From the NCBI GenBank assembly GCA_018698675.1, contig JABIPA010000068.1, positions 1 to 64,000 of the forward strand: 64,000 nucleotides of DNA, in the 5' to 3' direction. The position numbers and the translations under genes were made by a program. This DNA comes from a bacterium. Lineage in GTDB: Bacteria > Margulisbacteria > Marinamargulisbacteria > JABIPA01. Shown piece after piece: positions 46,473 to 54,988 of the stretch (the first letter of the stretch is position 1; the number at the start of each line of letters is the position of its first letter). A model generated the notes under the pieces. It worked only from the letters and a program-made list of their open reading frames with translations, had not been told where the DNA came from and searched no databases.

Positions 46473-47924
46473 ATGAAAAAGTTAATTGTTGTACTGGCTT
46501 TGTTGTTTTTTTCACCATCATTGTTTGCTGGATATGTAGAAAAAATCGAGCTTGAAAATAGTATGACTGAGAAAGCTCAAAAGGCAATCGACGGTGTATA
46601 CGGGAAAGGGCGGATTTTTGTTCGAACTAAGGTAGATCTAGCGAAAGATTCGTGGAGCATTAAGTACACGGAACAGTCAAAAATCAAAGTTGAAAAATCT
46701 ACTGCGGTGAAAACAACAAAAGAAAAAATATTAATTCTTCCTGGATACCCAGTTATTAAAAACCTTTCTCCTGATAAATTACAACAGTTACCTTATAACT
46801 CTAGAGTAGAACGAACTCCCCCTAAGATTAATAAAATTACAGTTGATTTGATTGTTGATAAGAAGTTTCCTAATTCTAAACTTAATAAAGTTAAGAAATT
46901 AATTGAGAACGTTTTGGAACTGAATCCAAAACGTGGCGATAAAGTTAATTCTGAACGGAAAAAATTCCTAAAAGGAGCGGCTGTTCCTCCAACTCAAAAT
47001 ATTGTTATAGCAGGCGAAAATGAAAATATATTTGGAATATCAAATGTTCTGGATATGATTACTATATTACTTTTACTTGTTGGTATTGGACTGTATGGTT
47101 TCTTCGCCTCTAAAGCATCGGCTGCATCTGGAGAAGGTAGTGGTGGAAGTGGTGGAGATAGTCCAAATATTAGTGTAAATCCGAATATTGAACTTCCGAA
47201 AGGTGGCAGTGGTGGCGGTGGGCGTATGAAACTAACCCAAACTGCTCCAGTTAAACAATACTTTGACTTTGTTCAAGATGATAATATCGAAAAGTTAATT
47301 TTTGTTTTGAAAAAAGATGAGACGCCTATAGAACAGGTTGCTGTTGTTGTGTCTTTTCTTGAGGCACACTTAGCTTCTCGATTGTTAACGGAATATGATT
47401 TAAATGATCAAGCTAAAATCGGGACGATGATTATAGATGCTCAATTACTTAAACGGGCTGTATTAGACAAAATTGAATCTAAAATAAAAGATTCTTTAGA
47501 ATGCTTAACAGGTGGGAAATCTATATTTAAAGATGTTTTTGACTTTATTCCGAGTGAAGTGAAGAAACAGATTTTAGATGTTCTAGGAAAGTCGGATCCT
47601 AAGGGATATAAGAAGTTTAGAGCTAATGTTGTCATTTTTGATGACCTTAAGTTTTTATCTGATGATGAATTGAAGACAGTTTTCTCTGATGCTAATTTAG
47701 AAATGTTATCTAAAGCATTGATAGGTGTTAGTAAAGATGTCCATCAAAAAATATACTCAAACTTAAATCCGAGTGCAAAAGATATGGTTGAGCAGTATTT
47801 GAAATTAAAAGGAAAGACCTCTACTAAGAAAGATATTGATAAAGCTCAGGCATATATTATTGATATTGTTCTTAGGCTAGAAAGCGAAGGCCTTGTAAAG
47901 TTACGTGAGAAAATTGGAAATTAA
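46473..47924 (+). CDS. Single-chain FliF-FliG-like rotor protein
   Basis: 483 residues; not an ordinary family member. Order: signal peptide (1-19); an exported domain (22-165) resembling the third ring-building and beta-collar part of FliF (AIDGVYGKGRIFVRTKVDL, LPGYPVIKNL, KITVDLIVDKKF, LELNPKRGD); one membrane span (about 191-212); a Gly/Ser-rich linker (216-250); a FliG middle domain (about 260-345, YFDFVQDDNIEKLIFVLKK); and a FliG C-terminal domain (385-480, VVIFDDLKFLSDDELK, NLNPSAKDMVEQYLK). FliG's N-terminal, FliF-binding domain is absent, as expected if fusion replaces it. By hand alignment, charged torque residues of FliG-C are mostly lost. 34 bases before motA. Confidence 0.8.
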   Translation: MKKLIVVLALLFFSPSLFAGYVEKIELENSMTEKAQKAIDGVYGKGRIFVRTKVDLAKDSWSIKYTEQSKIKVEKSTAVKTTKEKILILPGYPVIKNLSPDKLQQLPYNSRVERTPPKINKITVDLIVDKKFPNSKLNKVKKLIENVLELNPKRGDKVNSERKKFLKGAAVPPTQNIVIAGENENIFGISNVLDMITILLLLVGIGLYGFFASKASAASGEGSGGSGGDSPNISVNPNIELPKGGSGGGGRMKLTQTAPVKQYFDFVQDDNIEKLIFVLKKDETPIEQVAVVVSFLEAHLASRLLTEYDLNDQAKIGTMIIDAQLLKRAVLDKIESKIKDSLECLTGGKSIFKDVFDFIPSEVKKQILDVLGKSDPKGYKKFRANVVIFDDLKFLSDDELKTVFSDANLEMLSKALIGVSKDVHQKIYSNLNPSAKDMVEQYLKLKGKTSTKKDIDKAQAYIIDIVLRLESEGLVKLREKIGN

Positions 47925-47958
47925 TTTAGATCAAATTGTAAAAAAAGGAATAAAGTAA

Positions 47959-48741
47959 ATGGATATAAATGGGATTCTTGGTATAGCTTTAACTTATGCG
48001 GCTTTTTATTATGGTGTTCCTGCGTTAAGGGAGTCCTTTTCAGTTTACGTTGATGTGAATTCGTTTATTTTAGTTTTTGGAGGAACTGTTTCAGCTACGT
48101 TGCTAAGTACGTCGTGGAAAGAATTTAAAGCTATTTTAGTCGTTTTTAAACAGCTGGTTTTTAAACCTAAGAAATTAGATCCTAAAGTAGCGGTTTCATT
48201 ATTAGTTAAAATATCTGAATTATCTCAAACTCAAAGTAAACAATCTTTGGTTAAAGAAGGCGAAGGGGTTGGCGACGGATTTTTAGAACATGGATTGGGT
48301 TTGGTTGGAGCCGGACTTGATAGAGCCTTTATTGAAAAAGCTTTGGAAACAGATATTAATGAAATTAAAAGAAGACATGATTCTGTAATTAGTAAAGTAA
48401 GGACAATGGGAACCTTTGCTCCAATGTTTGGTATGGTTGGGACCGTAATTGGAGTTACTCAGGTACTTCAGAACGTAACAGATATCGATACCATCGTTTC
48501 GGGGATGTCTCTTGCATTGTTAACGACTCTCTATGGTCTTATTTTGTCTACTGTAATATTTATTCCTACGGCAAATAAACTTAAAGGGAAAAGTGCAAAA
48601 GAGTTAGTAACTAAAGAAATTATTGTTCAGGGGATTCTTTCAATATTAGATAAGGAAATCCCTCTTAAAGTTGAAAAGTACTTAATGGCATTTTTAGAAA
48701 CTAAAGCTAAAACCGAACAAAAAGGAAAAAAAGGTAAGTAG
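47959..48741 (+). CDS. motA: MotA-type stator protein
   Basis: 260-residue inner-membrane ion-channel subunit, partner of MotB. Four spans are visible (about 4-22, 34-51, 150-172 and 183-204), with a cytoplasmic loop between spans 2 and 3. The two conserved prolines are P155 (FAPMFGMVGTVIGV) and P203 (FIPTANKLKGKS), 48 residues apart as in flagellar MotA. The loop segment that normally carries the FliG-contacting Arg reads TQSKQSLVKE; the Glu is kept but Gln replaces the Arg. ExbB/TolQ is less likely because the loop is long and a true MotB follows directly. Confidence 0.88.
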   Translation: MDINGILGIALTYAAFYYGVPALRESFSVYVDVNSFILVFGGTVSATLLSTSWKEFKAILVVFKQLVFKPKKLDPKVAVSLLVKISELSQTQSKQSLVKEGEGVGDGFLEHGLGLVGAGLDRAFIEKALETDINEIKRRHDSVISKVRTMGTFAPMFGMVGTVIGVTQVLQNVTDIDTIVSGMSLALLTTLYGLILSTVIFIPTANKLKGKSAKELVTKEIIVQGILSILDKEIPLKVEKYLMAFLETKAKTEQKGKKGK

Positions 48742-49413
48742 ATGGCTATCCAGAAAGTTGTAGAAGCAGAAGAAGAGGATAATGGTAGTGAGGTAGGAAC
48801 CGTATACGGTGACATGATTACCTTTATGATGTGTCTTTTTATCATGTTATTCGTTTTGGTTTATAATGAAAAAACGGATGATACTTTTTTTGTACAGATG
48901 CGCTTGAAGTTTGGGGCTAAAGATATTGAACAACAAGAGCATCTTACATCTGAATCTTTATTTATTAGTAAAATTGCTGGATATATTAAAGAAGAAGAAT
49001 TGGAAGATGAAGTTCAAGTACTTGTTGATGAACAAAAAATTAAGCTCATACTGAATTCCCCGATATTGTTTGAAAGTGGCGCTGCTACGTTGACCCCTCA
49101 TGGGTTTAAGGTCATGAGAGGTTTAGGTAAGGTTCTAGGACATGTTAGAAATCCACTTATTATAGAAGGTCATACAGATAATGTTCCTATTCGTACAGAG
49201 GAATTTGAGTCTAACTGGGTATTGTCCTTTTTTCGTGCTTATTCTGTTGTTAAATTTTTTATGGCTAATATGGATTACCCAGCAGATCAGTTGTCTGCAA
49301 TTGGGTATGGAGAATATCGGCCAGTTGCTGTAAATGATACCCGTGAAGGCCGTCAGAAGAATCGACGGATAGAAATTAACCTAATTCGCGTCTCTCAATC
49401 TGAATCCAACTAA
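48742..49413 (+). CDS. motB: MotB-type stator protein
   Basis: 223 residues. A short cytoplasmic tail is followed by one membrane span (about 24-43) starting VYGDMITFMMCLFIML, where D24 is the ion-binding Asp. The plug/linker (44-105) leads to an OmpA-type peptidoglycan-binding domain (about 110-216): LFESGAATLTPHG, EGHTDNVPI, NWVLSFFRAYSVVKF and RQKNRRIEI. It starts immediately after the motA stop. It would form a 5:2 stator with MotA. Flagellar-type MotB rather than TolR or a simple OmpA lipoprotein, given the span and Asp. Confidence 0.92.
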   Translation: MAIQKVVEAEEEDNGSEVGTVYGDMITFMMCLFIMLFVLVYNEKTDDTFFVQMRLKFGAKDIEQQEHLTSESLFISKIAGYIKEEELEDEVQVLVDEQKIKLILNSPILFESGAATLTPHGFKVMRGLGKVLGHVRNPLIIEGHTDNVPIRTEEFESNWVLSFFRAYSVVKFFMANMDYPADQLSAIGYGEYRPVAVNDTREGRQKNRRIEINLIRVSQSESN

Positions 49414-49730
49414 GGACTCTTTTAAAGGGGGTTGTTTTTACGATAAACTTTTACTTATATATTTTTGATATATGACGCTAAAATCTAGAGCCACACCGAA
49501 ATTTTTTTTAGATAGATTGGAATTTTCTTAATTTTTTGTTGAACATGTAAGTTTAATATTAATTCATTTTTTTTTCATATAGGACATCGAAATTTATTTT
49601 ATACATACATTTTATTGATAGATGTTGAGATGGCTTATATTGAGTAAACTATTTTGTGTTTTATGGAGAACTGGTAATGAAGTTTAAACCGAAGCATTAA
49701 CTATTAATATAAGCTAAAAAAATTTAATAA
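49414..49730. other. Intergenic region after motB
   Basis: AT-rich and T-tract-rich sequence between the convergent motB and rho genes. I see no open frame of credible length, tRNA or repeated element. It may simply be the long 3' region of the motor operon. Confidence 0.6.
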
Positions 49731-49776
49731 AAGGCGAAAACATCATCAAATGATGAGATGTCTTCGCCTTTTTGTC
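49731..49776 (-). terminator. Rho-independent terminator downstream of rho
   Basis: An inverted repeat with AAGGCGAA at one end and TTCGCCTT at the other, plus an inner ACATCATCA/TGATGAGATGT part, flanked by T-runs on both strands. It lies 10-55 bases beyond the rho stop and could also terminate transcription arriving from motB. Confidence 0.75.
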
Positions 49777-49785
49777 TTTTAGAGA

Positions 49786-51084
49786 TTATCCAAAAATAGG
49801 AGAATTTAAAAATTCTTCGTTAGATTTACTATGTTTAAGTAGTTTTATGAGTTCTTCAGTAGAACTATCAGAATCAATGTTTTTTCTTAGAAGATACGCT
49901 TTTTTAAGTGTTTCGGCACTGAGTAGAAGTTCTTCTTTTCTAGTTCCAGAATTAATGATATCAATTGCTGGAAAGATACGTCTGTTTGCAAGCTTTCTAT
50001 CAAGGTGTAACTCCATGTTACCTGTACCTTTAAACTCTTCATAGATGATGTCGTCCATTCTTGAACCAGTGTCTACAAGAGCAGTTGCAATGATTGTTAA
50101 ACTTCCTCCGCCTTCAATGTTTCTAGCACCACCAAAGAAACGCTTTGGCTTATGAAGAGAACTAGGATCAAGACCACCAGAAAGAGTTCTTCCAGAAGGC
50201 GGTACAACTAAGTTATAAGCTCTTGCAAGTCTCGTAATACTGTCTAGAAGGATTACAACATCTTTTCCGCATTCTACCAAGCGGCGAGCACTTTCAAGAA
50301 CTAATTCCGAAACTCGAACGTGTTGCTCAGGAGGCTCATCAAATGTTGAATAAACAACTTCACCGTCAATTGATCTTGCCATGTCCGTTACTTCCTCTGG
50401 ACGTTCGTCAATTAGAAGTACTTTGATAACAACTTCAGGATTGTTTTTGCTAATGCTGTTAGCAATATCTTTTAACATGGTTGTTTTTCCAGCTTTTGGA
50501 GGAGAAACAATCAAAGAACGTTGACCTTTTCCAATAGGCATCAACATATCCATAATTCTGGCACCAATTTCTTTAGGGCCAATTTCAAGTTTTAATTGTT
50601 CGTCAGGGTATATAGGGACAAGGTTTGTGAATACTGTTCTGTCTTTAATTTGTTCAGGGTCTTCCCAGTTAATAGCTTCAACTCTTAGAAGAGAGAAGTA
50701 TCGTTCTCCGTCTTTTGGAGGCCTTACTTGACCAGATATAGTATCTCCAGTTAATAGTCCAAATCGTCTTATTTGTGTTTGAGAAACATAAATATCTTCT
50801 GTACTAGGTAAATAATTGTATGTTCTTAGAAAACCGTAGCCGTCCGGTAATATTTCTAGAACGCCTCGTGCAAAAATCAGACCATTTTGTTCTGTTTTTG
50901 CTTGAAGTATTTTGAATATCAATTGGTGTTTTTGTAATTGTTTGTAATCTTCAACTTTTAATTTATCAGCTAAAATATGTAATTTTGAAACTGGGCTTTT
51001 TTGTAGTTCGACAATATCTAATCTATCGTCATTTTCTTCGAGAGCTTTTTTTTCTTCGCTCGTTTTTGAAACTTTGCTATCCAT
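49786..51084 (-). CDS. rho: Transcription termination factor Rho
   Basis: 432-residue hexameric RNA-dependent ATPase. The RNA-binding cold-shock-like domain includes [12 protein letters not shown] (about 76-87) and [18 protein letters not shown]. The Walker A is PPKAGKTT (195-202), and [16 protein letters not shown] marks the Walker B/Q-loop region. The catalytic Glu and R-loop segments ([26 protein letters not shown]) are intact. A good GGAG ribosome site precedes the ATG. The N-terminal helical domain is short (about 60 residues). Confidence 0.97.
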   Translation of the reverse strand: MDSKVSKTSEEKKALEENDDRLDIVELQKSPVSKLHILADKLKVEDYKQLQKHQLIFKILQAKTEQNGLIFARGVLEILPDGYGFLRTYNYLPSTEDIYVSQTQIRRFGLLTGDTISGQVRPPKDGERYFSLLRVEAINWEDPEQIKDRTVFTNLVPIYPDEQLKLEIGPKEIGARIMDMLMPIGKGQRSLIVSPPKAGKTTMLKDIANSISKNNPEVVIKVLLIDERPEEVTDMARSIDGEVVYSTFDEPPEQHVRVSELVLESARRLVECGKDVVILLDSITRLARAYNLVVPPSGRTLSGGLDPSSLHKPKRFFGGARNIEGGGSLTIIATALVDTGSRMDDIIYEEFKGTGNMELHLDRKLANRRIFPAIDIINSGTRKEELLLSAETLKKAYLLRKNIDSDSSTEELIKLLKHSKSNEEFLNSPIFG

Positions 51085-51386
51085 CGTGTATCTCCTTGGC
51101 CGGATAAATTTATTAAACTATATTATTTAGTTATTTTTGGAAAAATCATGTACTTGTGACATGGTTATTTTAGATATTCATTTTACTTAATTTTATTCAG
51201 GAATATCCTAAGAGGCGACCGTTATTTTATCAAAAACTTTGTCGATTGTCAATTGGGACTTTTTCGAGACAAAAGAATTTTCGTTTTTGACAATGGTGAT
51301 CTCGTTTTATGCAATTTTTTTATATATTAAAATAATTTAAGTTTTTCAGTTGGGATAGGAACCGGTTTATTTCTTCGGTCTTAATG
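51085..51386. other. Intergenic region upstream of rho
   Basis: Leader region of rho and 3' flank of the antiporter gene. AT-rich, with no credible reading frame or RNA gene. A long leader is expected if rho is autoregulated, but no specific structure is obvious here. Confidence 0.5.
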
Positions 51387-51424
51387 TTTTAGGCACAACA
51401 AGGTTGAAGTGTTGTGCCTAAAAC
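51387..51424. repeat. Perfect 14-base inverted repeat downstream of the antiporter gene
   Basis: TTTTAGGCACAACA and its exact complement flank a 10-base loop. It lies 27 bases past the NhaC-like stop, so a transcription-end hairpin is the obvious reading. After the stem the sequence on either strand is A-rich or mixed, and the T-run is inside the stem rather than after it. It could instead be a processing or stability hairpin. Confidence 0.55.
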
Positions 51425-51450
51425 TAGTTTGTTTATATTAGTATATATTT

Positions 51451-53250
51451 TTACGCAAATAAGAGAACCATAACAGTCCATCCAATTCCAGCAATTCCAG
51501 CTGCAAATGAAGCAGGGACTATTTGAGTTTTAACGTGGTCCATTAAATCGCAACCGCAAGTGAGTGAGCTTAATATAGTTGTGTCTGAAATAGGAGAGCA
51601 TTGGTCACCATAAACACTTCCATTAAGGACAGCTGCAAAGCATATAGAGATATAGAATACTAAGTTTTCAACACCTTGTGTTGAAGCTACAGCAAAGGCG
51701 AGTGGCATTGCTAATGGAAATGCCACGGCATATGTTCCCCAACTTGTTCCTGTCGCAAATGCTATAAACATAGTCAATACTTGTAACGCTACAGGTAATA
51801 ACCAAAATGGAATTTTCGCTCCTAGAAGTTCTACTAAAAATATTCCTCCTCCAGCATCTTTACTTAAATTACCGATAGTTATTGCTAGAAGTAAGACTGC
51901 GGCACCTACAACGACTCCTTTTAGACCATCTTCAATTCCAACCATCAAGTCAGATAGTTTCATTCCTCTAAACAAAGCCGATGCTATTGCTACAACCAAT
52001 GCAAGTGAAAAAGCTAATCTAACTTGAGGGGATCCTCCAACTAAATAGGTTACGATTGATGTTCCAATTAAAACGATTAACGGAACAAAAAATTCTGCAA
52101 CGTGAGAAGTATAACCTTTTGGTAAATGGGATTCACTTAATTCTTTTGAACTAAGGGGTTCTGCTCCAGGTGCATCTAGTTCGCCTGTTTCCCTTGCTCT
52201 TTTAATCGCTTTCTTCATTCGTTTACCGATAAATGGCGCCTTATCGATACAAAGTAAGAATGTGAAAAGAACGGCGATCGCACTGTAAAAAGAATACTTA
52301 ACGCTGCCGAAAAAGAAAGCAACTCTTGCTTGTTCTGTGGCTAACCACGAAATTCCTGCTACATAAATAAAGGATTGAACATATCCAGGCCACGCGTTGA
52401 ATGCGAGCACAGATGCGATAGGTGATGCTGTTGAGTCGACGATGTAAGATAGTTCTTCGTGACTAATTCGTTCTTTATCAGCTAAAGGTTTTACGGTTGT
52501 TCCAACAAGAACCGTACTAACCGTTCCTCCTTGAAAGAAGATAACGCCTAGAAGCCATGCTACAAGTCTTGCCGATCGTGGGCCCGTTACATAGTTTTTC
52601 GTCATATAATCTGCAAAGGCTTGAGCGGCTCCGGTTTTGGACCAGATTCCCATTAACCCGCCTAATAAAAAGAGGTATAAAAGTAAAATTCCAGCAGCCC
52701 CTTTTGATGCGAAACTAGGTACAAATACGGCTTCTGTAATATCGTAAAGACCGAGAAGTAATGCGCCTGAAAAAATTCCTCCAACGAGGGCTGCAAAAGG
52801 TGCTCTCGTTAGCCAACATAAAACGATTGCAACAATAGCAGGCAAAAAGGAGTAATACCCCCAATGCCGTTGAGATTTAAGTGTGTAATAAAGTATGGTT
52901 TCTTCTCCATTAATTACTTTTGATTCAAAAACTACTTCAGATTTAATCGGCGTTTCACCTGATTCATTTATTTGAGCTATTGATGTTGGGTTAAGCGAAG
53001 AGTCGGAAATTGAAACTGGAGTACTTACTAGTTTCTTTTTACCTTTATATGTATACCAGTAGTCATTTGTACTTGCTTCAATGTGCATATCAATACTTGT
53101 TTTTGAAACAGACCAAGTAGGCGAAATGTTTTTACCAACAAAGAATGACAGTAAAAGACTCAAGACGAAGAATACTGATGCTGGGCTTAAAATTCGGTTT
53201 AAAAACCCTGGCTTAAAATAATTTGTATTTTTGGCAACTTTATTTGACAT
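51451..53250 (-). CDS. NhaC-family Na+/H+ antiporter-like membrane protein
   Basis: 599-residue inner-membrane transporter. After the first span (about 24-40) comes an exported domain of about 90 residues (48-135) rich in polar and beta-prone residues. A large membrane region of about ten spans follows. NhaC-family features include the GGLMGIWSKTGAAQAFADY and FFQGGTVSTVLVG segments, the ATGTSWGTYAVAFPLAMPLA segment and a GDQCSPISDTTILSS motif. It probably exchanges Na+ for H+ or a related solute pair. Monocistronic, between convergent-facing untranslated regions. Confidence 0.85.
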   Translation of the reverse strand: MSNKVAKNTNYFKPGFLNRILSPASVFFVLSLLLSFFVGKNISPTWSVSKTSIDMHIEASTNDYWYTYKGKKKLVSTPVSISDSSLNPTSIAQINESGETPIKSEVVFESKVINGEETILYYTLKSQRHWGYYSFLPAIVAIVLCWLTRAPFAALVGGIFSGALLLGLYDITEAVFVPSFASKGAAGILLLYLFLLGGLMGIWSKTGAAQAFADYMTKNYVTGPRSARLVAWLLGVIFFQGGTVSTVLVGTTVKPLADKERISHEELSYIVDSTASPIASVLAFNAWPGYVQSFIYVAGISWLATEQARVAFFFGSVKYSFYSAIAVLFTFLLCIDKAPFIGKRMKKAIKRARETGELDAPGAEPLSSKELSESHLPKGYTSHVAEFFVPLIVLIGTSIVTYLVGGSPQVRLAFSLALVVAIASALFRGMKLSDLMVGIEDGLKGVVVGAAVLLLAITIGNLSKDAGGGIFLVELLGAKIPFWLLPVALQVLTMFIAFATGTSWGTYAVAFPLAMPLAFAVASTQGVENLVFYISICFAAVLNGSVYGDQCSPISDTTILSSLTCGCDLMDHVKTQIVPASFAAGIAGIGWTVMVLLFA

Positions 53251-53590
53251 AGTTTTGGTGTCCTCTCTAGTAATTAGATATATTTAAATTTTTTGTTACG
53301 TGAATAAAAAAAGTGTATCAAGAAAAATTTAAGGGGTCTAGCTTCATTTCCGAGGGCGTAGAATACTTAAAAATTTGTTTTCAGGTACGCTGTATACGTG
53401 GTGGCTAAAATTTTTTAAATTTGTGCTTAATTTATAGGGTTTTATTTTTAGTAAATCCTATGGATATGAGCGGGTTATATTTCTATATTTGAGCTGCGTA
53501 GGAATTTTTGTTTAAAGAAATTACTATACTTGGGATTAGAGAATTAAGGGTGCGCGTTTCATAGTAGATAACGAATGAACACTCTTTCCA
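53251..53590. other. Intergenic region between rlmD-like and NhaC-like genes
   Basis: Holds the leader of the antiporter gene. One weak stem (ATAGGGTTT with AAATCCTAT) is visible at about 53434-53462. No RNA gene, repeat or open frame convinced me. Confidence 0.4.
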
Positions 53591-54967
53591 TTAGTCTATT
53601 CTCTTGAGTAAGCTAATTGTTTCCATATGGAACGTGTTTGGGAACATATCGACCGGTTGAAGGGATTGTAGTTCATATTTATGAGCTTTTAAGTCATTTA
53701 TATCTCTTGCCATAGTTGTAGGGTTACAGGAAACATAAATAATATAAGGACATTGAATTTCACCAATCCGTTTAAGTGCTTTAGGAACCATTCCCGAACG
53801 CGGTGGATCGACAACAACTACGTCTGGTGAAAATGTATTGAATTTTAAAATATTCTTTACTCGTCCACACATGAACTCAATATTTGAAATGTTATTTTGT
53901 TTTGTGTTTATTTTTGCGTCTTCAATTGCCGCCGGATTTTCTTCGATGCCAATTACATTTTTAACTTTTGATGCTAAGAACAGACCGATAGTTCCTGTTC
54001 CACAATAAAGATCCATAACCGTATCTGTTTTTGAAAGAGGTAATTGCTTCGATACCGCTGTGTACAACTCTTCAAATAGTAATGCATTTGTTTGAAAAAA
54101 GGATAATGGTGACAGTCTCACGGTTAAGGGGCCTAGTGTTTCTTCTAAAAATGGATGTCCAGACAAGTGGTGAATTGATTTTGAAAAAGCAGTGTCAGAA
54201 ATATCTTTGTTTGAACTTAAATATACTGATGTTACTTCTTTAAATGTCTCTTGGAGTTGTTTTGCAAAGCGAGAATAAAGTTGGTTTGGGTCATCATTTA
54301 CGGATAAATTGATTAAATACTGGTCATCGCTTTTTGTACGTTTAATTATTAAGTGTCTTAGAATTCCTTTGTGGGTTGTCGGACACCAGCTTGTTAGATC
54401 TGTTTCGTTGAAAAAGGATTCGGTCCAGCTGAGTATTTTACTTGAAACTTCTGACATAAGGTAACATTTGTTTAGAGGGATAATTGTGCTGAAATCTCCT
54501 CGTTTTTTTTGTCCAATAATTAGTTTGTCTTTGTCGGTAGCAGATGTTCCAAAAGAGAATTCCATTTTATTTCTATAATAAATTGATTGAGGTGATTCTA
54601 TAAATGGTTTTATTTTTTCTTTTTCTTCGGGTAGAAATGTGGTGAAGCAGTCGTCTAAAATAGTATGTTTAAGTTTAATTTGATTTTCATACGAAACATC
54701 TAAGATTTGGCACCCACCACATAGACCATATTTGTCACAAATCGCTTTTTCTCTAAACTCAGATTGCTCAAGGACTTCAAGACAAACGGCTTGTGCCCAC
54801 GATTTTCTTTTTTTTATGATTTTTGCAGATACATAGTCGCCAGGTAAGGTGTTCGGAACAAAGACGACAAAATTTGAAAGTCTGCCCATACCCCAACCTT
54901 GATAAACAATTTTTTCTATCTTGAGTTTGATAATGTCGTATTGGTGAAGCTTAATTGATTCTTTCAT
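53591..54967 (-). CDS. rlmD: 23S rRNA (uracil-C5)-methyltransferase, RlmD/RumA type
   Basis: 458 residues. An N-terminal TRAM RNA-binding domain (about 8-65) precedes an iron-sulfur motif with C77, C83 and C86 (CDKYGLCGGC) and a probable fourth Cys near 168. The SAM-binding motif is DLYCGTGTIGLF. VVVDPPRSG and the catalytic VSCNPTTMARD are also present. It methylates U1939-type positions; the exact target in this group (RlmD versus RlmCD) cannot be told. It is last in the opp-trpS run, 21 bases after the glycosidase-like gene. Confidence 0.9.
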   Translation of the reverse strand: MKESIKLHQYDIIKLKIEKIVYQGWGMGRLSNFVVFVPNTLPGDYVSAKIIKKRKSWAQAVCLEVLEQSEFREKAICDKYGLCGGCQILDVSYENQIKLKHTILDDCFTTFLPEEKEKIKPFIESPQSIYYRNKMEFSFGTSATDKDKLIIGQKKRGDFSTIIPLNKCYLMSEVSSKILSWTESFFNETDLTSWCPTTHKGILRHLIIKRTKSDDQYLINLSVNDDPNQLYSRFAKQLQETFKEVTSVYLSSNKDISDTAFSKSIHHLSGHPFLEETLGPLTVRLSPLSFFQTNALLFEELYTAVSKQLPLSKTDTVMDLYCGTGTIGLFLASKVKNVIGIEENPAAIEDAKINTKQNNISNIEFMCGRVKNILKFNTFSPDVVVVDPPRSGMVPKALKRIGEIQCPYIIYVSCNPTTMARDINDLKAHKYELQSLQPVDMFPNTFHMETISLLKRID

Positions 54968-54988
54968 ATGTATGTATATATCCCTTGT

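Noticed and set aside
45225-49413. MotA/MotB pair as TolQR or ExbBD
   Set aside because: MotB has the OmpA-type peptidoglycan domain and MotA has the long loop and two-proline spacing of stators; a FliG-like partner precedes them.
49414-49730. Possible small genes or a tRNA after motB
   Set aside because: Only frames of a few codons and no cloverleaf or conserved RNA motif seen.
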